Positions 50,192 to 59,737 of a stretch of 64,000 nt of DNA are shown here, in pieces. A program made the position numbers and the translations under genes. Source of the stretch: Pedobacter frigidisoli (lineage in GTDB: Bacteria > Bacteroidota > Bacteroidia > Sphingobacteriales > Sphingobacteriaceae). The notes under the pieces are model-generated. The model was not told the origin of the DNA. It saw only the letters and a list, made by a program, of their open reading frames with translations, and did not search any database. Numbering within the stretch: the first letter of the stretch is position 1; every line of letters starts with the position of its first letter. Location of the stretch: positions 1-64,000 of the forward strand of contig NZ_SJSN01000018.1 of NCBI RefSeq assembly GCF_004331675.1, in the 5' to 3' direction.

Positions 50192-52621
50192 ATGAATAAA
50201 ATTAAAGCTCTATTCTGCCTCGTAATCCCTATAGCACTAGCCTTCTTATTTAACACCAAATTAGGAAGTACTCCCCCACTCCTAAAATTTTTAAATCCAT
50301 TTATGGGTTTTTGGCAAAATGCCGAAAACAACCATTTTATGTTCAATCATAAGGCCAAGATCAAGGGCGCTATCGATGAGATCGAAATCGTCTTTGATGA
50401 CAGGATGATTCCGCACATTTTCGCAAGGAATGACCACGATCTTTATTTGGCACAAGGTTATGTTACAGCCATGCATCGCCTTTGGCAGATGGATTTTCAA
50501 ACGCGTTTTGCTGCTGGAAGAATTAGTGAGGTAGTGGGTGATAAGGCCATTGAGGTAGATCGATATCAGCGCAGAATGGGCATGGTCTATGGAGCAGAAA
50601 ATTCATTAAAAGGCATGATGGCCAATCCAAAATCCAAGGAAATGATCTTGGCCTATACCGATGGCATTAATGCCTACATCAAAACACTTTCACACGCAAA
50701 TTATCCGCTGGAATATAAGATACTGGATTTTAGGCCCGAAAACTGGACACCCGTAAAATGTGCGCTGCTACTTAAGCAGATGTCTGCGGTTTTGGCCATG
50801 GGTTCTGATGAATTTTACATGACCAATATCTTAAGGAAATTCGGTCCAGACATTACAAAAGATCTTTTTCCCGATTACCCATTCCGTGAGGATCCTATAA
50901 TTCCTGTTGGAACAAAATGGGATTTTTCTCCGCTCCCAACGCCAAAAACACCAGAAAGCTTTACAAAGGCAATTACTGGTGAGGTAAGAACAAGGGAAAA
51001 GATTGAGGGGATTGGCAGTAATAATTGGGCACTATCTGGCTCAAAAACTGCTTCAGGATTCCCAATTTTAGCCAATGATCCTCATTTGGATCTCACACTT
51101 CCATCCATCTGGTACCAAATTCAATTGCATGCCCCTGGTGTAAATTCCTATGGTGTCTCACTTCCTGGTGCGCCAGGAATTATCATCGGTTTCAACCAGA
51201 AAATTGCCTGGGGCGTTACCAATGTGGCGGCTGATGTTCTAGATTTTTATCAAATCAAGTTTAAGGACACTACCCATAACGAATACTGGTATAACAATAA
51301 ATGGAATGCAACCACCAAGCGATTGGAAACGATAAAAGTTAGAGGTGGCAAGGATGAAATCGATACTGTTTTCTATACCCATCATGGTCCGGTTGTCTAT
51401 TTTCAGAAGCCAAAATATGGTCGGGCGAACAACGTTCCTGTTGGCGATGCACTACGCTGGATTGCGCATGACAGCTCCAACGAGCTCATGACTTTCTACT
51501 ATTTAAATCGAGGAAAAGACTATACTGATTACCGTAAGGCACTTACCTATTATACTGCGCCGGCACAAAATTTTGTTTTCGCCAGTGTGGATAATGATAT
51601 TGCCATTACACCCAATGGAAAATTCCCCTTAAAATGGAAAGACCAGGGTAAGTTTATTCTGGATGGAACTGATCCGGCCTACGATTGGCAAGGCTGGATT
51701 CCCGCAGCGCAAAATCCAACCGTTAAAAACCCACCACGAGGTTTTGTGAGCTCGGCAAATCAATCCTCTACAGATACAACCTATCCCTATTATATCAATT
51801 GGGAATTTGCACCGTATGAGCGGGGAAAAAGAATTAACGAACGTTTAGGGGCAATGAGCAAGGCAACAATGGATAGCATCAGGTTGATGCAAACAGACAA
51901 TTACAGCATTATGGCACAAAATCTTGTTCCAGCCCTTGTTCCACTATTGGATAATGAAAAACTAAATGCAACGCAAAAAGAGTCATTAAACTACATAAAC
52001 AAATGGAACAAGCGTTATGATGCTGATCAGATTGCGGCAAGTGTTTTCGAAATCTGGACCAAGCGCTTGTCTTTCAATATCTGGAATGATGAGTTTGAGG
52101 TGGAGGGTATCCCAATGCGTTATCCATCCAGGGATCGTACTGTCGAAATGATCCTCAAGGAACCAAATGCTTCTTGGTACGACAACATCAAAACCACTCA
52201 AAAAGAAACATTAAGCGACTTGGTCAATGAGGCATTTAAATATAGCTGCGATAGTCTAGAACTCAGGTTTGGTCCAATAAACAAGGATTGGAACTGGTCT
52301 AACGTGAAGCAGACCAACGTTCCTCATTTGGCTAAAATCCCGGGATTTGGCTCGCAGGTATTACAAATTGGAGGTGGAAAAAGCACTATAAATGCCTTGA
52401 GCGAAACCAATGGCCCATCGTGGAGAATGGTTATCGAACTTGGAAAAACCCCAAAGGGTCATGGCGTTTACCCTGGCGGACAATCGGGGAACCCGGGCAG
52501 CAAGTATTACGATAATATGATCGATACTTGGGCAAGCGGAAAACTTTATGATCTTTTCTATATGCAAACGCCTGATGATAGATCGGGCACAATTATCTCT
52601 CGTTTAAAAATTTCAAAATAG
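50192..52621 (+). CDS. Penicillin-acylase-family (Ntn) hydrolase
   Basis: The 809-residue protein has an N-terminal hydrophobic signal/anchor (about 5-22), the alpha-chain motif HIFARNDHDLYLAQGYVTAMHRLWQMDFQTR (cited in part) and the autocatalytic site GIGSNNWALSGSKTASG. Ser276 of GSNNW is the predicted nucleophile after self-cleavage. Family members are heterodimeric Ntn hydrolases that cleave amide bonds, including beta-lactam side chains and N-acyl-homoserine lactones. The real substrate is unknown. It should act in the periplasm. The small membrane-protein gene 6 bases behind is probably co-transcribed. Confidence 0.9.
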   Translation: MNKIKALFCLVIPIALAFLFNTKLGSTPPLLKFLNPFMGFWQNAENNHFMFNHKAKIKGAIDEIEIVFDDRMIPHIFARNDHDLYLAQGYVTAMHRLWQMDFQTRFAAGRISEVVGDKAIEVDRYQRRMGMVYGAENSLKGMMANPKSKEMILAYTDGINAYIKTLSHANYPLEYKILDFRPENWTPVKCALLLKQMSAVLAMGSDEFYMTNILRKFGPDITKDLFPDYPFREDPIIPVGTKWDFSPLPTPKTPESFTKAITGEVRTREKIEGIGSNNWALSGSKTASGFPILANDPHLDLTLPSIWYQIQLHAPGVNSYGVSLPGAPGIIIGFNQKIAWGVTNVAADVLDFYQIKFKDTTHNEYWYNNKWNATTKRLETIKVRGGKDEIDTVFYTHHGPVVYFQKPKYGRANNVPVGDALRWIAHDSSNELMTFYYLNRGKDYTDYRKALTYYTAPAQNFVFASVDNDIAITPNGKFPLKWKDQGKFILDGTDPAYDWQGWIPAAQNPTVKNPPRGFVSSANQSSTDTTYPYYINWEFAPYERGKRINERLGAMSKATMDSIRLMQTDNYSIMAQNLVPALVPLLDNEKLNATQKESLNYINKWNKRYDADQIAASVFEIWTKRLSFNIWNDEFEVEGIPMRYPSRDRTVEMILKEPNASWYDNIKTTQKETLSDLVNEAFKYSCDSLELRFGPINKDWNWSNVKQTNVPHLAKIPGFGSQVLQIGGGKSTINALSETNGPSWRMVIELGKTPKGHGVYPGGQSGNPGSKYYDNMIDTWASGKLYDLFYMQTPDDRSGTIISRLKISK

Positions 52622-52627
52622 CATCAC

Positions 52628-52987
52628 ATGGTTTTCATCGTTATATTAATTATCTGCTTCTTACTCCAAATGGTTGCACCCTGGTGGATCATGATTGTAA
52701 TCTCATTTACAACCTGTGGCATTATCGGAAAAACAGGCAAGATCGCTTTTTGGCAATCCTTTCTTGCAATTTTTCTACTTTGGATTGGCTATGCCCTGTT
52801 CAAAAGTTTACCAAACGACAACGTTCTGGCCAGCCGAGTTGCTATAATGACAGGCATTAAACTTTGGTGGGCACTTCTACTGGTCACCGGAATATTGAGC
52901 GGGCTGGTTGCGGGAATAAGTGGCTTTTGTGGCTATCAATTCCGCATGGCGATGCTAGCAAAAAAAACTGACGAAAAAATAGCATAA
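52628..52987 (+). CDS. Small hydrophobic membrane protein
   Basis: The 119-residue protein has four predicted membrane segments (about 2-20, 21-35, 40-60 and 77-100) and a short charged tail (MAMLAKKTDEKIA). I recognise no family. It follows the penicillin-acylase gene by 6 bases and precedes the LuxE-like gene. The near-contact with the hydrolase suggests co-expression, but no functional link can be read. Confidence 0.6.
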   Translation: MVFIVILIICFLLQMVAPWWIMIVISFTTCGIIGKTGKIAFWQSFLAIFLLWIGYALFKSLPNDNVLASRVAIMTGIKLWWALLLVTGILSGLVAGISGFCGYQFRMAMLAKKTDEKIA

Positions 52988-53006
52988 TGCTTCGTACTTT
53001 TGCATC

Positions 53007-53990
53007 GTGAATACGAGAGCTGAAGATATATTTTCTGTACATACCAAGGAGGATTTTGAAAAAATTGCCCTAAACATTTTTAGGCATCAAGCAGAAAACT
53101 GCAACATTTACAGGGAATATATTCATCATTTGCATGTGGAGATTGACGGGGTTTCCGAAATCCCACAAATACCCTTTCTTCCGATCAGCTTTTTTAAGAG
53201 CCACAGTATCTTGAGTAATAACGATCCGATTAAGGTAAGCTTTAGTAGCTCGGGCACTACTGGGATGATTCAGAGCAGTCACCATGTTACCGAGGTAAGG
53301 CTATATGAACAAAGTTATTTGCAAGCCTTTAATCAGTTTTATGGCAATGTGGAGGATTATTGTTTTCTGGCCCTACTTCCATCCTATCAGGAAAGATCGG
53401 GTTCCTCATTAATTTATATGGTTGATGATCTGATCAAAAAAAGCAACCATCCGCAAAGTGGCTACTTCCTCTATAACCATGATGAACTGCTAGAGACCTT
53501 GCTTCAACTAAAATCAAAAAACCAAAAGACGGTCTTAATTGGCGTGACTTATGCCTTATTGGATCTCATCGAGAAATACGACATCGATTTCCCCGAACTC
53601 ATTGTAATGGAAACTGGCGGTATGAAAGGCAAGCGTAAGGAAATGGTTCGCGAAGAACTTCATCAGGGATTGACAAAAGGTTTCGGCATTTCGGCTATCC
53701 ACAGTGAGTATGGAATGACGGAATTGCTTTCTCAGGCCTATTCTTTGGGCGATGGAATCTTCAACTGCCCAGGGTGGATGAAAGTCTTGATCAGGGATAC
53801 AAATGATCCATTAACACTTATTGCGAACGGAAAAACAGGCGGCATAAACGTCATTGATTTGGCTAACATCAATTCATGCAGTTTTATCGCCACACAAGAT
53901 CTGGGTAGGATAAACCCTGATGGAAGTTTTGAGGTATTGGGGAGATTCGACAATGCCGATATCAGGGGCTGTAACCTATTGGTTCAATAG
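53007..53990 (+). CDS. LuxE/PaaK-family acyl-protein synthetase-like protein
   Basis: The 327-residue ANL-superfamily-like protein contains the phosphate loop SFSSSGTTGMIQSSH (about 76-92), QIPFLPISFFKSH before it and a C-terminal QDLGRINPDGSFEVLGRFDNADIRG. It resembles LuxE acyl-protein synthetases, which activate fatty acids as adenylates. No luxCD-like partner is present, so the acceptor is unknown. The start is GTG at 53007. A perfect -7 box TACTTTTG at 52995-53002 would place the transcript start almost on it. No ATG precedes the conserved region in frame. Confidence 0.8.
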   Translation: MNTRAEDIFSVHTKEDFEKIALNIFRHQAENCNIYREYIHHLHVEIDGVSEIPQIPFLPISFFKSHSILSNNDPIKVSFSSSGTTGMIQSSHHVTEVRLYEQSYLQAFNQFYGNVEDYCFLALLPSYQERSGSSLIYMVDDLIKKSNHPQSGYFLYNHDELLETLLQLKSKNQKTVLIGVTYALLDLIEKYDIDFPELIVMETGGMKGKRKEMVREELHQGLTKGFGISAIHSEYGMTELLSQAYSLGDGIFNCPGWMKVLIRDTNDPLTLIANGKTGGINVIDLANINSCSFIATQDLGRINPDGSFEVLGRFDNADIRGCNLLVQ

Positions 53991-54431
53991 TGATGAATTG
54001 ATTTGATCGGCGCAAGCCGCACATGTACCAGTAGCAATTAAGTTAAGGTGGTTTACCCTAAATCCAGCTGGAACCTTAAAAGATGGAACCTTTACATTAT
54101 CAAGGCAATAGATTTTCTGACAGCGATTACAGTTAAAATGAACATGCTCATCATGATGTGCCTTGGCGGTACATTTACCAGAGCAGATCGCGTAATTTGC
54201 TGTTCCATGGCTATCCAATACCTTATGGATAATCCCTTTTTCTTCAAAAGCTTGCAAAACACGGTAAAGCGTAACGCGATCGGCAGATTTGCCCATTAAC
54301 TGTTCCAAATAGGGCTGCGATGTTGCAGAGTCCCTCCCACTTAGAATTTCCAGCACCTGCAACCTCGGAGCAGTTCTTTTCAATCCCTTTTTTACCAGTA
54401 GTTCTTCGAGAAGTGCTGTATTATTATCCAT
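53976..54431 (-). CDS. Fur-family metal-responsive repressor
   Basis: The 151-residue protein has a winged helix (about 12-80: LKRTAPRLQVLEIL, DRVTLYRVLQAFEEKGI). The metal-site cluster is HHDEHVHFNCNRCQKIYC (His92, His93, His96, His98, Cys101, Cys104). A second Cys pair, TGTCAAC (137, 140), completes the structural zinc site. Whether it senses iron, zinc or peroxide cannot be decided. Its 3' end overlaps the convergent LuxE-like gene by 15 bases. Confidence 0.85.
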   Translation of the reverse strand: MDNNTALLEELLVKKGLKRTAPRLQVLEILSGRDSATSQPYLEQLMGKSADRVTLYRVLQAFEEKGIIHKVLDSHGTANYAICSGKCTAKAHHDEHVHFNCNRCQKIYCLDNVKVPSFKVPAGFRVNHLNLIATGTCAACADQINSSLLNQ

Positions 54432-54546
54432 TACCGAACAAAAATAAACAAATATATCCTCAATTAGATCATTGGAAAAACCCTTTGAAACAACAAAGGT
54501 TCCAGATATTCAAATCCAGAACCCTTACCTATATTGATGATTTATC

Positions 54547-55833
54547 CTATTCAGCAACCAGGAGAAAATAATTTCTTCTACCTTTTTGCACCACAACAAA
54601 CTGATCATTGATTAAATGCTCCGTATTGAAAACGAACGCTACATCGGCGACCTTTTCCTTGTTCACAGAAACACCACCGCCCTGAACTAGCTTTTTGGTT
54701 TCACCCTTTGATGGAAAAACAGTAGTATTTTCAGCAAGTAATGTAGCGATATCAATTCCGCCAGCCAATTCAGCTTTGGAAATCTTAAACTGGGGAATTC
54801 CCTCGAACATTTCCAGCACCTGGCTTTCGGAAAGCGTTTTCAAAAAGTCGAGCGAACTGTTGCCAAACAAAAACTCAGAGGTTTTGATAGCAGTTTCTAA
54901 GGCTTCAACAGAATGTGTTTTAACCGTTATATCTTCGGCTAAAGCTTTCTGCAAAATGCGTAAGTGGGGAGCAGCATCATGTTCCTTTTCTAGAGCCTCT
55001 ATCTCCTCCTTATTCTTTAGGGTAAAAATCCTGATCCATTTTTTAACGTCATCGTCAGATGCGTTTAACCAAAATTGGTAAAATTTATAGGGGGAGGTTT
55101 TTTCAGGATCTAGCCAAACTGCACCACTTTCTGTCTTACCAAACTTGGTTCCATCGGCCTTTTTAATTAACTGTGTAGTAATCGCATAAGCGGTCCCAGC
55201 ATCTTTTCTTCTAATCAGTTCCGTTCCGGTAACGATATTTCCCCATTGATCAGAACCACCCATTTGCACTAAACAGTTATTATTCTTCCATAAATGGTAG
55301 AAATCGTAACCCTGAATCAGTTGGTAGCAAAACTCTGTAAAAGACAATCCGGCATCACCCGATAAACGGCTTTTCACGCTGTCCTTGGCCATCATATAAT
55401 TTACGGTGATATGCTTTCCTACATCCCTAATGAATGTGAAAAGGTTCATATCCTTAAACCAATCGGCATTGTTAACCATTACCGCACCATTTCCGGAATC
55501 CTCAAACTTTAAGAATTTTTGCAATTGGGCTTTCATTCCCTTAAGGTTGTACTCAATCATTTCTGGGGTTTGCAGGTTACGCTCATCAGATTTTCCCGAT
55601 GGATCGCCAACCATTCCGGTAGCGCCACCCACAAGCGCAAATGGCTTATGTCCAGCTCTTTGAAAATGAATTAAGGTCATGATCTGCGTCAAATGTCCCA
55701 CATGTAGCGAATCTGCAGTTGGGTCAAAACCGATATAACCAGAAGTCATGCCCTCGTTCAACTTTTCCTCCGTATTCGGCATAATATCATGCAGCATGCC
55801 TCGCCACCTTAATTCTTCAACAAAATTCGCCAT
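54547..55833 (-). CDS. tyrS: Tyrosyl-tRNA synthetase
   Basis: The 428-residue class I synthetase has the HIGH variant HVGHL in the block YIGFDPTADSLHVGHLTQ, QGYDFYHLWKN, and the KMSKS-type loop KFGKTESG. A C-terminal S4-like RNA-binding domain follows (about 350-428, TKKLVQGGGVSVNKEKV). It charges tRNA-Tyr. It has its own promoter, with a perfect -7 box on the minus strand at 55862-55869. It is single and essential. Confidence 0.95.
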   Translation of the reverse strand: MANFVEELRWRGMLHDIMPNTEEKLNEGMTSGYIGFDPTADSLHVGHLTQIMTLIHFQRAGHKPFALVGGATGMVGDPSGKSDERNLQTPEMIEYNLKGMKAQLQKFLKFEDSGNGAVMVNNADWFKDMNLFTFIRDVGKHITVNYMMAKDSVKSRLSGDAGLSFTEFCYQLIQGYDFYHLWKNNNCLVQMGGSDQWGNIVTGTELIRRKDAGTAYAITTQLIKKADGTKFGKTESGAVWLDPEKTSPYKFYQFWLNASDDDVKKWIRIFTLKNKEEIEALEKEHDAAPHLRILQKALAEDITVKTHSVEALETAIKTSEFLFGNSSLDFLKTLSESQVLEMFEGIPQFKISKAELAGGIDIATLLAENTTVFPSKGETKKLVQGGGVSVNKEKVADVAFVFNTEHLINDQFVVVQKGRRNYFLLVAE

Positions 55834-55861
55834 TGTACAAACACTTTAATAATTGTGGCTG

Positions 55862-55869
55862 CAAAGATA
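55862..55869 (-). promoter_or_regulatory. -7 box for tyrS
   Basis: On the minus strand this reads TATCTTTG, a perfect TAnnTTTG, giving a leader of about 25-30 bases. No T-box or other tRNA-sensing leader structure is visible, as expected for this phylum. Confidence 0.6.
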
Positions 55870-56090
55870 AAATTTTAGCTGTAGAAAATTTTTAATTTTC
55901 AATCTAGTTTTCTGGCCTTATCATTATTAGAAAAGCAGGACCAGCAATTATGGCCAGTGTAGTCCTGCCATTTGCTTTACTCACCCAATAAAACCTGCAG
56001 GAAATTGAAGATCCTGAAATCGGCTTCGTGTTCGCTCCTGTTAGGTTTATTACAATTAAGCCGGTAATCCTAATTTGCGTTATTCCGGGC

Positions 56091-57377
56091 TCAGGTCTTA
56101 AACCAGCTTTTAAAATCAGCCTTTGCGATATCAAAATCTGCATGACCAATCAAACAATTTAGACTTGCATCACTACGAATGGCCTGATTGGGGATGCCTG
56201 CATTGTTAAGCCAGTTATCGCAGAGTTTCTCAATGAGCAATACTTCCCTGTCCTCAACAGCATCCATATCCGTCTCATTCAAGGTAACATATTCATCCTT
56301 GCTAATGCCCGGTGGAAGATCCCAATGTTTGCCATTTGTATCGTTAATTAAGATTGGCCGAAGCACCGGGTTCATCCTAATAAAATCTATGGGTTTAGCG
56401 GGCATAGCGGAATTGAGGATCGTGTAAGCAATAAACGCTGCCGTGTCTGGTGGATCATTTAATATACTCGTACCCATCTTTTGAATATCCTTGATCAAGC
56501 CAGGTTCTTCATGTTTAGCCTTTAATTCCGCGTACTTAGCTGGAATATCCTCGTCAGCCTGAAGCTGGACCACACTGCCCGTTCCAATGGATAGTACCTG
56601 AATATGTTCAATTTGATACTGTTCGCGATTACAGATGGCCTCCGTTACCGCCGCAAGAACCGGATTGTTATTTCCCGTAACGCCTCCATCCCAGTAATAT
56701 TTAAGCTTGTTGTTTACCTTAAACATCGCCGGTTCGTTAAAATAGTTTACTGGCGCAGTGCTTGAGGCATGTATGGCATCAACTAAGCTCACCAAACAAT
56801 CTGACGGAGCTGGAGCAACCGCAGGCAGATTTCTCAACTTCCGCTCAATGACCGAGGTCGAGGCCAGGCTATCGCAATCCGTTCTAAACATTTCTGCCCT
56901 GTTGCGATAATAATCGTAGCCAATAATCAAAAATTGTGTTTTCACCTCGCCGCCAATGGCAACATGAGCTGGAATATGCATTAAATCGATGGTCGATATT
57001 CCGGGTAGAATTTCCTTTAATGCCTTATGCTTGCGCTTGGTGGCATACTTCGCCCCAATCATAAATATTCTTGCCACACTGGAAAGTAAGCTTTTCTCAA
57101 AAAAACTGAGTCTGGAGAATACCCTACTCCTCAGTTTTTCATCACCAAAGATCTTTTCAATCTCGGATAGGCGAAGATTTTCGGCCATGGCCGCAGCAAC
57201 CAAGCTCCCACCACTATTTGCTGCCACCAGATCAAATTCCCGTAAAACCTCATGCCCCGTTGGATCTGGATTATTAAAGGTTTCTGCAAAAAGTTTGCGC
57301 AGGCATTTCACCTGGATGATTGCCCAAGATCCACCTCCATCGAGAGAGAGGATCTTATAATTTCTAGGAATAGGCAT
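56091..57377 (-). CDS. Patatin-like phospholipase
   Basis: From the ATG at 57377 the product has 428 residues. Upstream in-frame codons do not fit the family. It has an oxyanion loop SLDGGGSW (11-18), nucleophile Ser55 in VAANSGGSLVAAA and the catalytic Asp in YYWDGGVTGNNNP (near 265). This Ser-Asp dyad hydrolyses acyl esters of lipids. The first Gly of the usual GxSxG is Ala here. There is no signal peptide, so the lipase should be cytoplasmic or delivered otherwise. It is monocistronic and divergent from acpH. The 257 bases to tyrS hold only the tyrS promoter and no gene. Confidence 0.85.
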   Translation of the reverse strand: MPIPRNYKILSLDGGGSWAIIQVKCLRKLFAETFNNPDPTGHEVLREFDLVAANSGGSLVAAAMAENLRLSEIEKIFGDEKLRSRVFSRLSFFEKSLLSSVARIFMIGAKYATKRKHKALKEILPGISTIDLMHIPAHVAIGGEVKTQFLIIGYDYYRNRAEMFRTDCDSLASTSVIERKLRNLPAVAPAPSDCLVSLVDAIHASSTAPVNYFNEPAMFKVNNKLKYYWDGGVTGNNNPVLAAVTEAICNREQYQIEHIQVLSIGTGSVVQLQADEDIPAKYAELKAKHEEPGLIKDIQKMGTSILNDPPDTAAFIAYTILNSAMPAKPIDFIRMNPVLRPILINDTNGKHWDLPPGISKDEYVTLNETDMDAVEDREVLLIEKLCDNWLNNAGIPNQAIRSDASLNCLIGHADFDIAKADFKSWFKT

Positions 57378-57497
57378 GATTGATTGGTTAAGGTAATTAA
57401 ATCTATAAATAATTAGCTTACAAAGCAATACATTTCTAAAGCACAATATTTTAATGTTTCGGTTTTGCAACCACCAAGAAAACATTATCTTGCCGAT

Positions 57498-58172
57498 ATG
57501 AACTTTCTATCCCATTATTACTTCGATAGGTCAACTGCTGATGCCAATGTGGTGATGGGAACTGTTTTGCCAGATCTGATTAAAAATGCCTCGAAAGCGG
57601 CAAACCTTTACCCACAGAAAAGTGGGTTTTTATTTATGGGCAACCCGGATGAAGAGGGCCTGTTAAAGGGATGGAAAAGACATTTGGCTGTAGATCTGTT
57701 ATTTCATTCCTCGAATTTCTTTTTGGAAAAAACCACGGCACTAAAACAGCTCATTAAGCCACTTGTAGAAAACACGGCAGTTCGTCCATCTTTTTTGGCG
57801 CATATTGGTCTCGAACTCCTGCTCGATCATTTGCTTATCGAAGAGAATCTTATCCAGGTGAATCACTTTTATGATAAGTTGATTGCCGTTAGACAGGATT
57901 CGCTAAGCGATTTTCTGGAACATTGCAAACTGAAAGATCCTGAGGTGTTCCTTAATTTTTTGGAAAGGTTTATCAGTAGCAAATACCTTTTGAGCTATCA
58001 AAAACTAGAAAATATCAGCTATGCCTTAAATAGGATTTGCCTGCGTTTATGGCCAGAGACTTTGAGCGAGCTTCAGTTACAGGAACTCACCTTTCAGCTT
58101 GGCATTTTCAAGGAGGTCTTGCAGCAAGATTTTATGGATATTTTTAAGGAGATTGAGGGGAAGCTGATTTAA
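57498..58172 (+). CDS. acpH: Acyl carrier protein phosphodiesterase
   Basis: From the ATG at 57498 the product has 224 residues, starting MNFLSHYYFDR as in AcpH proteins. A further blocked-in start 33 bases upstream is not conserved. HD-domain-like metal ligands appear as HLAVDLLFHSS and HIGLELLLDHLL. It removes 4'-phosphopantetheine from acyl carrier protein. It is followed 35 bases later by an uncharacterised secreted protein. Confidence 0.8.
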   Translation: MNFLSHYYFDRSTADANVVMGTVLPDLIKNASKAANLYPQKSGFLFMGNPDEEGLLKGWKRHLAVDLLFHSSNFFLEKTTALKQLIKPLVENTAVRPSFLAHIGLELLLDHLLIEENLIQVNHFYDKLIAVRQDSLSDFLEHCKLKDPEVFLNFLERFISSKYLLSYQKLENISYALNRICLRLWPETLSELQLQELTFQLGIFKEVLQQDFMDIFKEIEGKLI

Positions 58173-58207
58173 TATTTTAATATATTTGAAAAAAAACCAA
58201 ACATTAA

Positions 58208-59707
58208 ATGAAGAACAAACTAACGCTCTCCCTCCTGATCATATTTTTTCAGTTCAAGATTTTCGCTCAAACTCAAATTAAGGTGATCAAAAAACCAACT
58301 TGGAACATCAAAACGTCCTATGATAGTAAATATGGCTCCAAATTGGATTTGTCAGGAAATGCCATAGCCATGATTGTTGATGTCCCTAAGGCTGATTTTG
58401 CGGTAGTAGTAGTTGATGATAAACTTAGCCAAAAGTGGTTGGTAGAAATGAACGGATTCCCATTGGCGATAGGAAAGTTTAAGCAACATGTGATGATCGT
58501 TTCAGCCACGGATCGTTCTTTTTTCAAGAGCTTTACCAATCAGTTCAAGGCAACGCTTTTGGATGAGAAAACAGGGCGGATAATTTCTGAAAAAATTATT
58601 TATGATGGTAGCAAGGATTATGTTGAAACGCCAGATTTCTTTTTCTCGAAAGATGGTTCGTATTTCAAGATGGCCGTACGTTTAACTGGGCTAAAGAGAA
58701 AAGTTCATGTTGGATTACCCGTTGTTGGATTTTTTACCGCACTTAAGTTGAATAAGGATTTCAACGAATCACAAAGCTACACAGTGATAGACTTTAACGA
58801 TAAACTGGAACAGGTTCAAAAAATGGAACCCGAAATGCCTGATGGAGACTCATGGAAAGCATCGTGTGGAGACGATGGCAGTTTTATTATTAGCACCTTA
58901 GATGCGATCAAGGGCAAATGTCATGTGGCGATTTACCTTTCGAGTAACTCAACACCCTTGAAAACGGTGACTATGCCGATTGATCTTTACAACTCGGATG
59001 AGATCTCTTCCATTTTCTTTGCAAGCAGTAAAACTCCCCTCATTAACTATGTTGCCCTTTTTTATAAAACTAAATCGAAAGAAATGGCATCGTTCGTTGC
59101 AAGGGTCGATTTTAACACGGGAACCTACGCTCTAAACAACGAAATATTTGATAAGGCGCATGTAAGGGACTTGGAAAAATCATTCGTGCCAGCTAACAAA
59201 AAATTTGATGAATTGGATTTTGGGAATATTAAATCCTTAAATGTAAGACATTTGGAGGAAATCAATGATCAACTCTTGTTGACTGTATCTAGTCAATACT
59301 CCGTTTACAGCAGTCATACCTCAGCTACTTTTGATGGATCTGTATTGATGAGCATGTTTGACCAAAAGATGAAGAAGATGTACCATCAATTTATACCCAG
59401 GCTCTACGTAAGCCAAACCTCTGAGGGTTCGGAGGTGTCATTTAACGTAAATAACAGGACGCTAAGAATATTAGCGAATAGTAAGTACGGGGCAGATGCG
59501 ATAAATGCGCTTTATGCTGAGATGGATATTACCTCAGGCGCATACAAGAAAATCGATTATATCTCAAAGGATGATATTAAAGGTCATTACTATGCCAATA
59601 CCTCGTCGATTAGTTGGTTAAATGATAGCTTTGTTGTTCCCTTTGTAGAACGTGTTGGCGTATTTAGCAAAAACGTAGATCTACAGCTTTTACAACTAAA
59701 ATATTAA
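58208..59707 (+). CDS. Secreted hypothetical protein
   Basis: The 499-residue protein has a signal peptide ending FAQ. The mature part is made of many short beta-strand segments (for example AIAMIVDVPKADFAVVVVDDKLSQKW, cited in part, and GSFIISTLDAIKGKCHVAIYL), suggesting a propeller or long beta structure. There is no catalytic motif and I recognise no family. It is probably periplasmic or outer-membrane associated. It sits between acpH and ligA without obvious functional link. Confidence 0.6.
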   Translation: MKNKLTLSLLIIFFQFKIFAQTQIKVIKKPTWNIKTSYDSKYGSKLDLSGNAIAMIVDVPKADFAVVVVDDKLSQKWLVEMNGFPLAIGKFKQHVMIVSATDRSFFKSFTNQFKATLLDEKTGRIISEKIIYDGSKDYVETPDFFFSKDGSYFKMAVRLTGLKRKVHVGLPVVGFFTALKLNKDFNESQSYTVIDFNDKLEQVQKMEPEMPDGDSWKASCGDDGSFIISTLDAIKGKCHVAIYLSSNSTPLKTVTMPIDLYNSDEISSIFFASSKTPLINYVALFYKTKSKEMASFVARVDFNTGTYALNNEIFDKAHVRDLEKSFVPANKKFDELDFGNIKSLNVRHLEEINDQLLLTVSSQYSVYSSHTSATFDGSVLMSMFDQKMKKMYHQFIPRLYVSQTSEGSEVSFNVNNRTLRILANSKYGADAINALYAEMDITSGAYKKIDYISKDDIKGHYYANTSSISWLNDSFVVPFVERVGVFSKNVDLQLLQLKY

Positions 59708-59725
59708 TCCCTTTACACCTTTTTC

Positions 59726-59733
59726 TATATTTG
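59726..59733 (+). promoter_or_regulatory. -7 box for ligA
   Basis: TATATTTG is a perfect match only 4 bases before the ligA ATG. The expected start point falls on or next to the ATG, implying a leaderless mRNA. Confidence 0.5.
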
Positions 59734-59737
59734 CCTT

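Noticed and set aside
55904..56149. 81-codon minus-strand ORF after the patatin gene
   Set aside because: It overlaps the 3' end of the patatin gene in another frame and has no recognisable start signal or family pattern; it is treated as chance.
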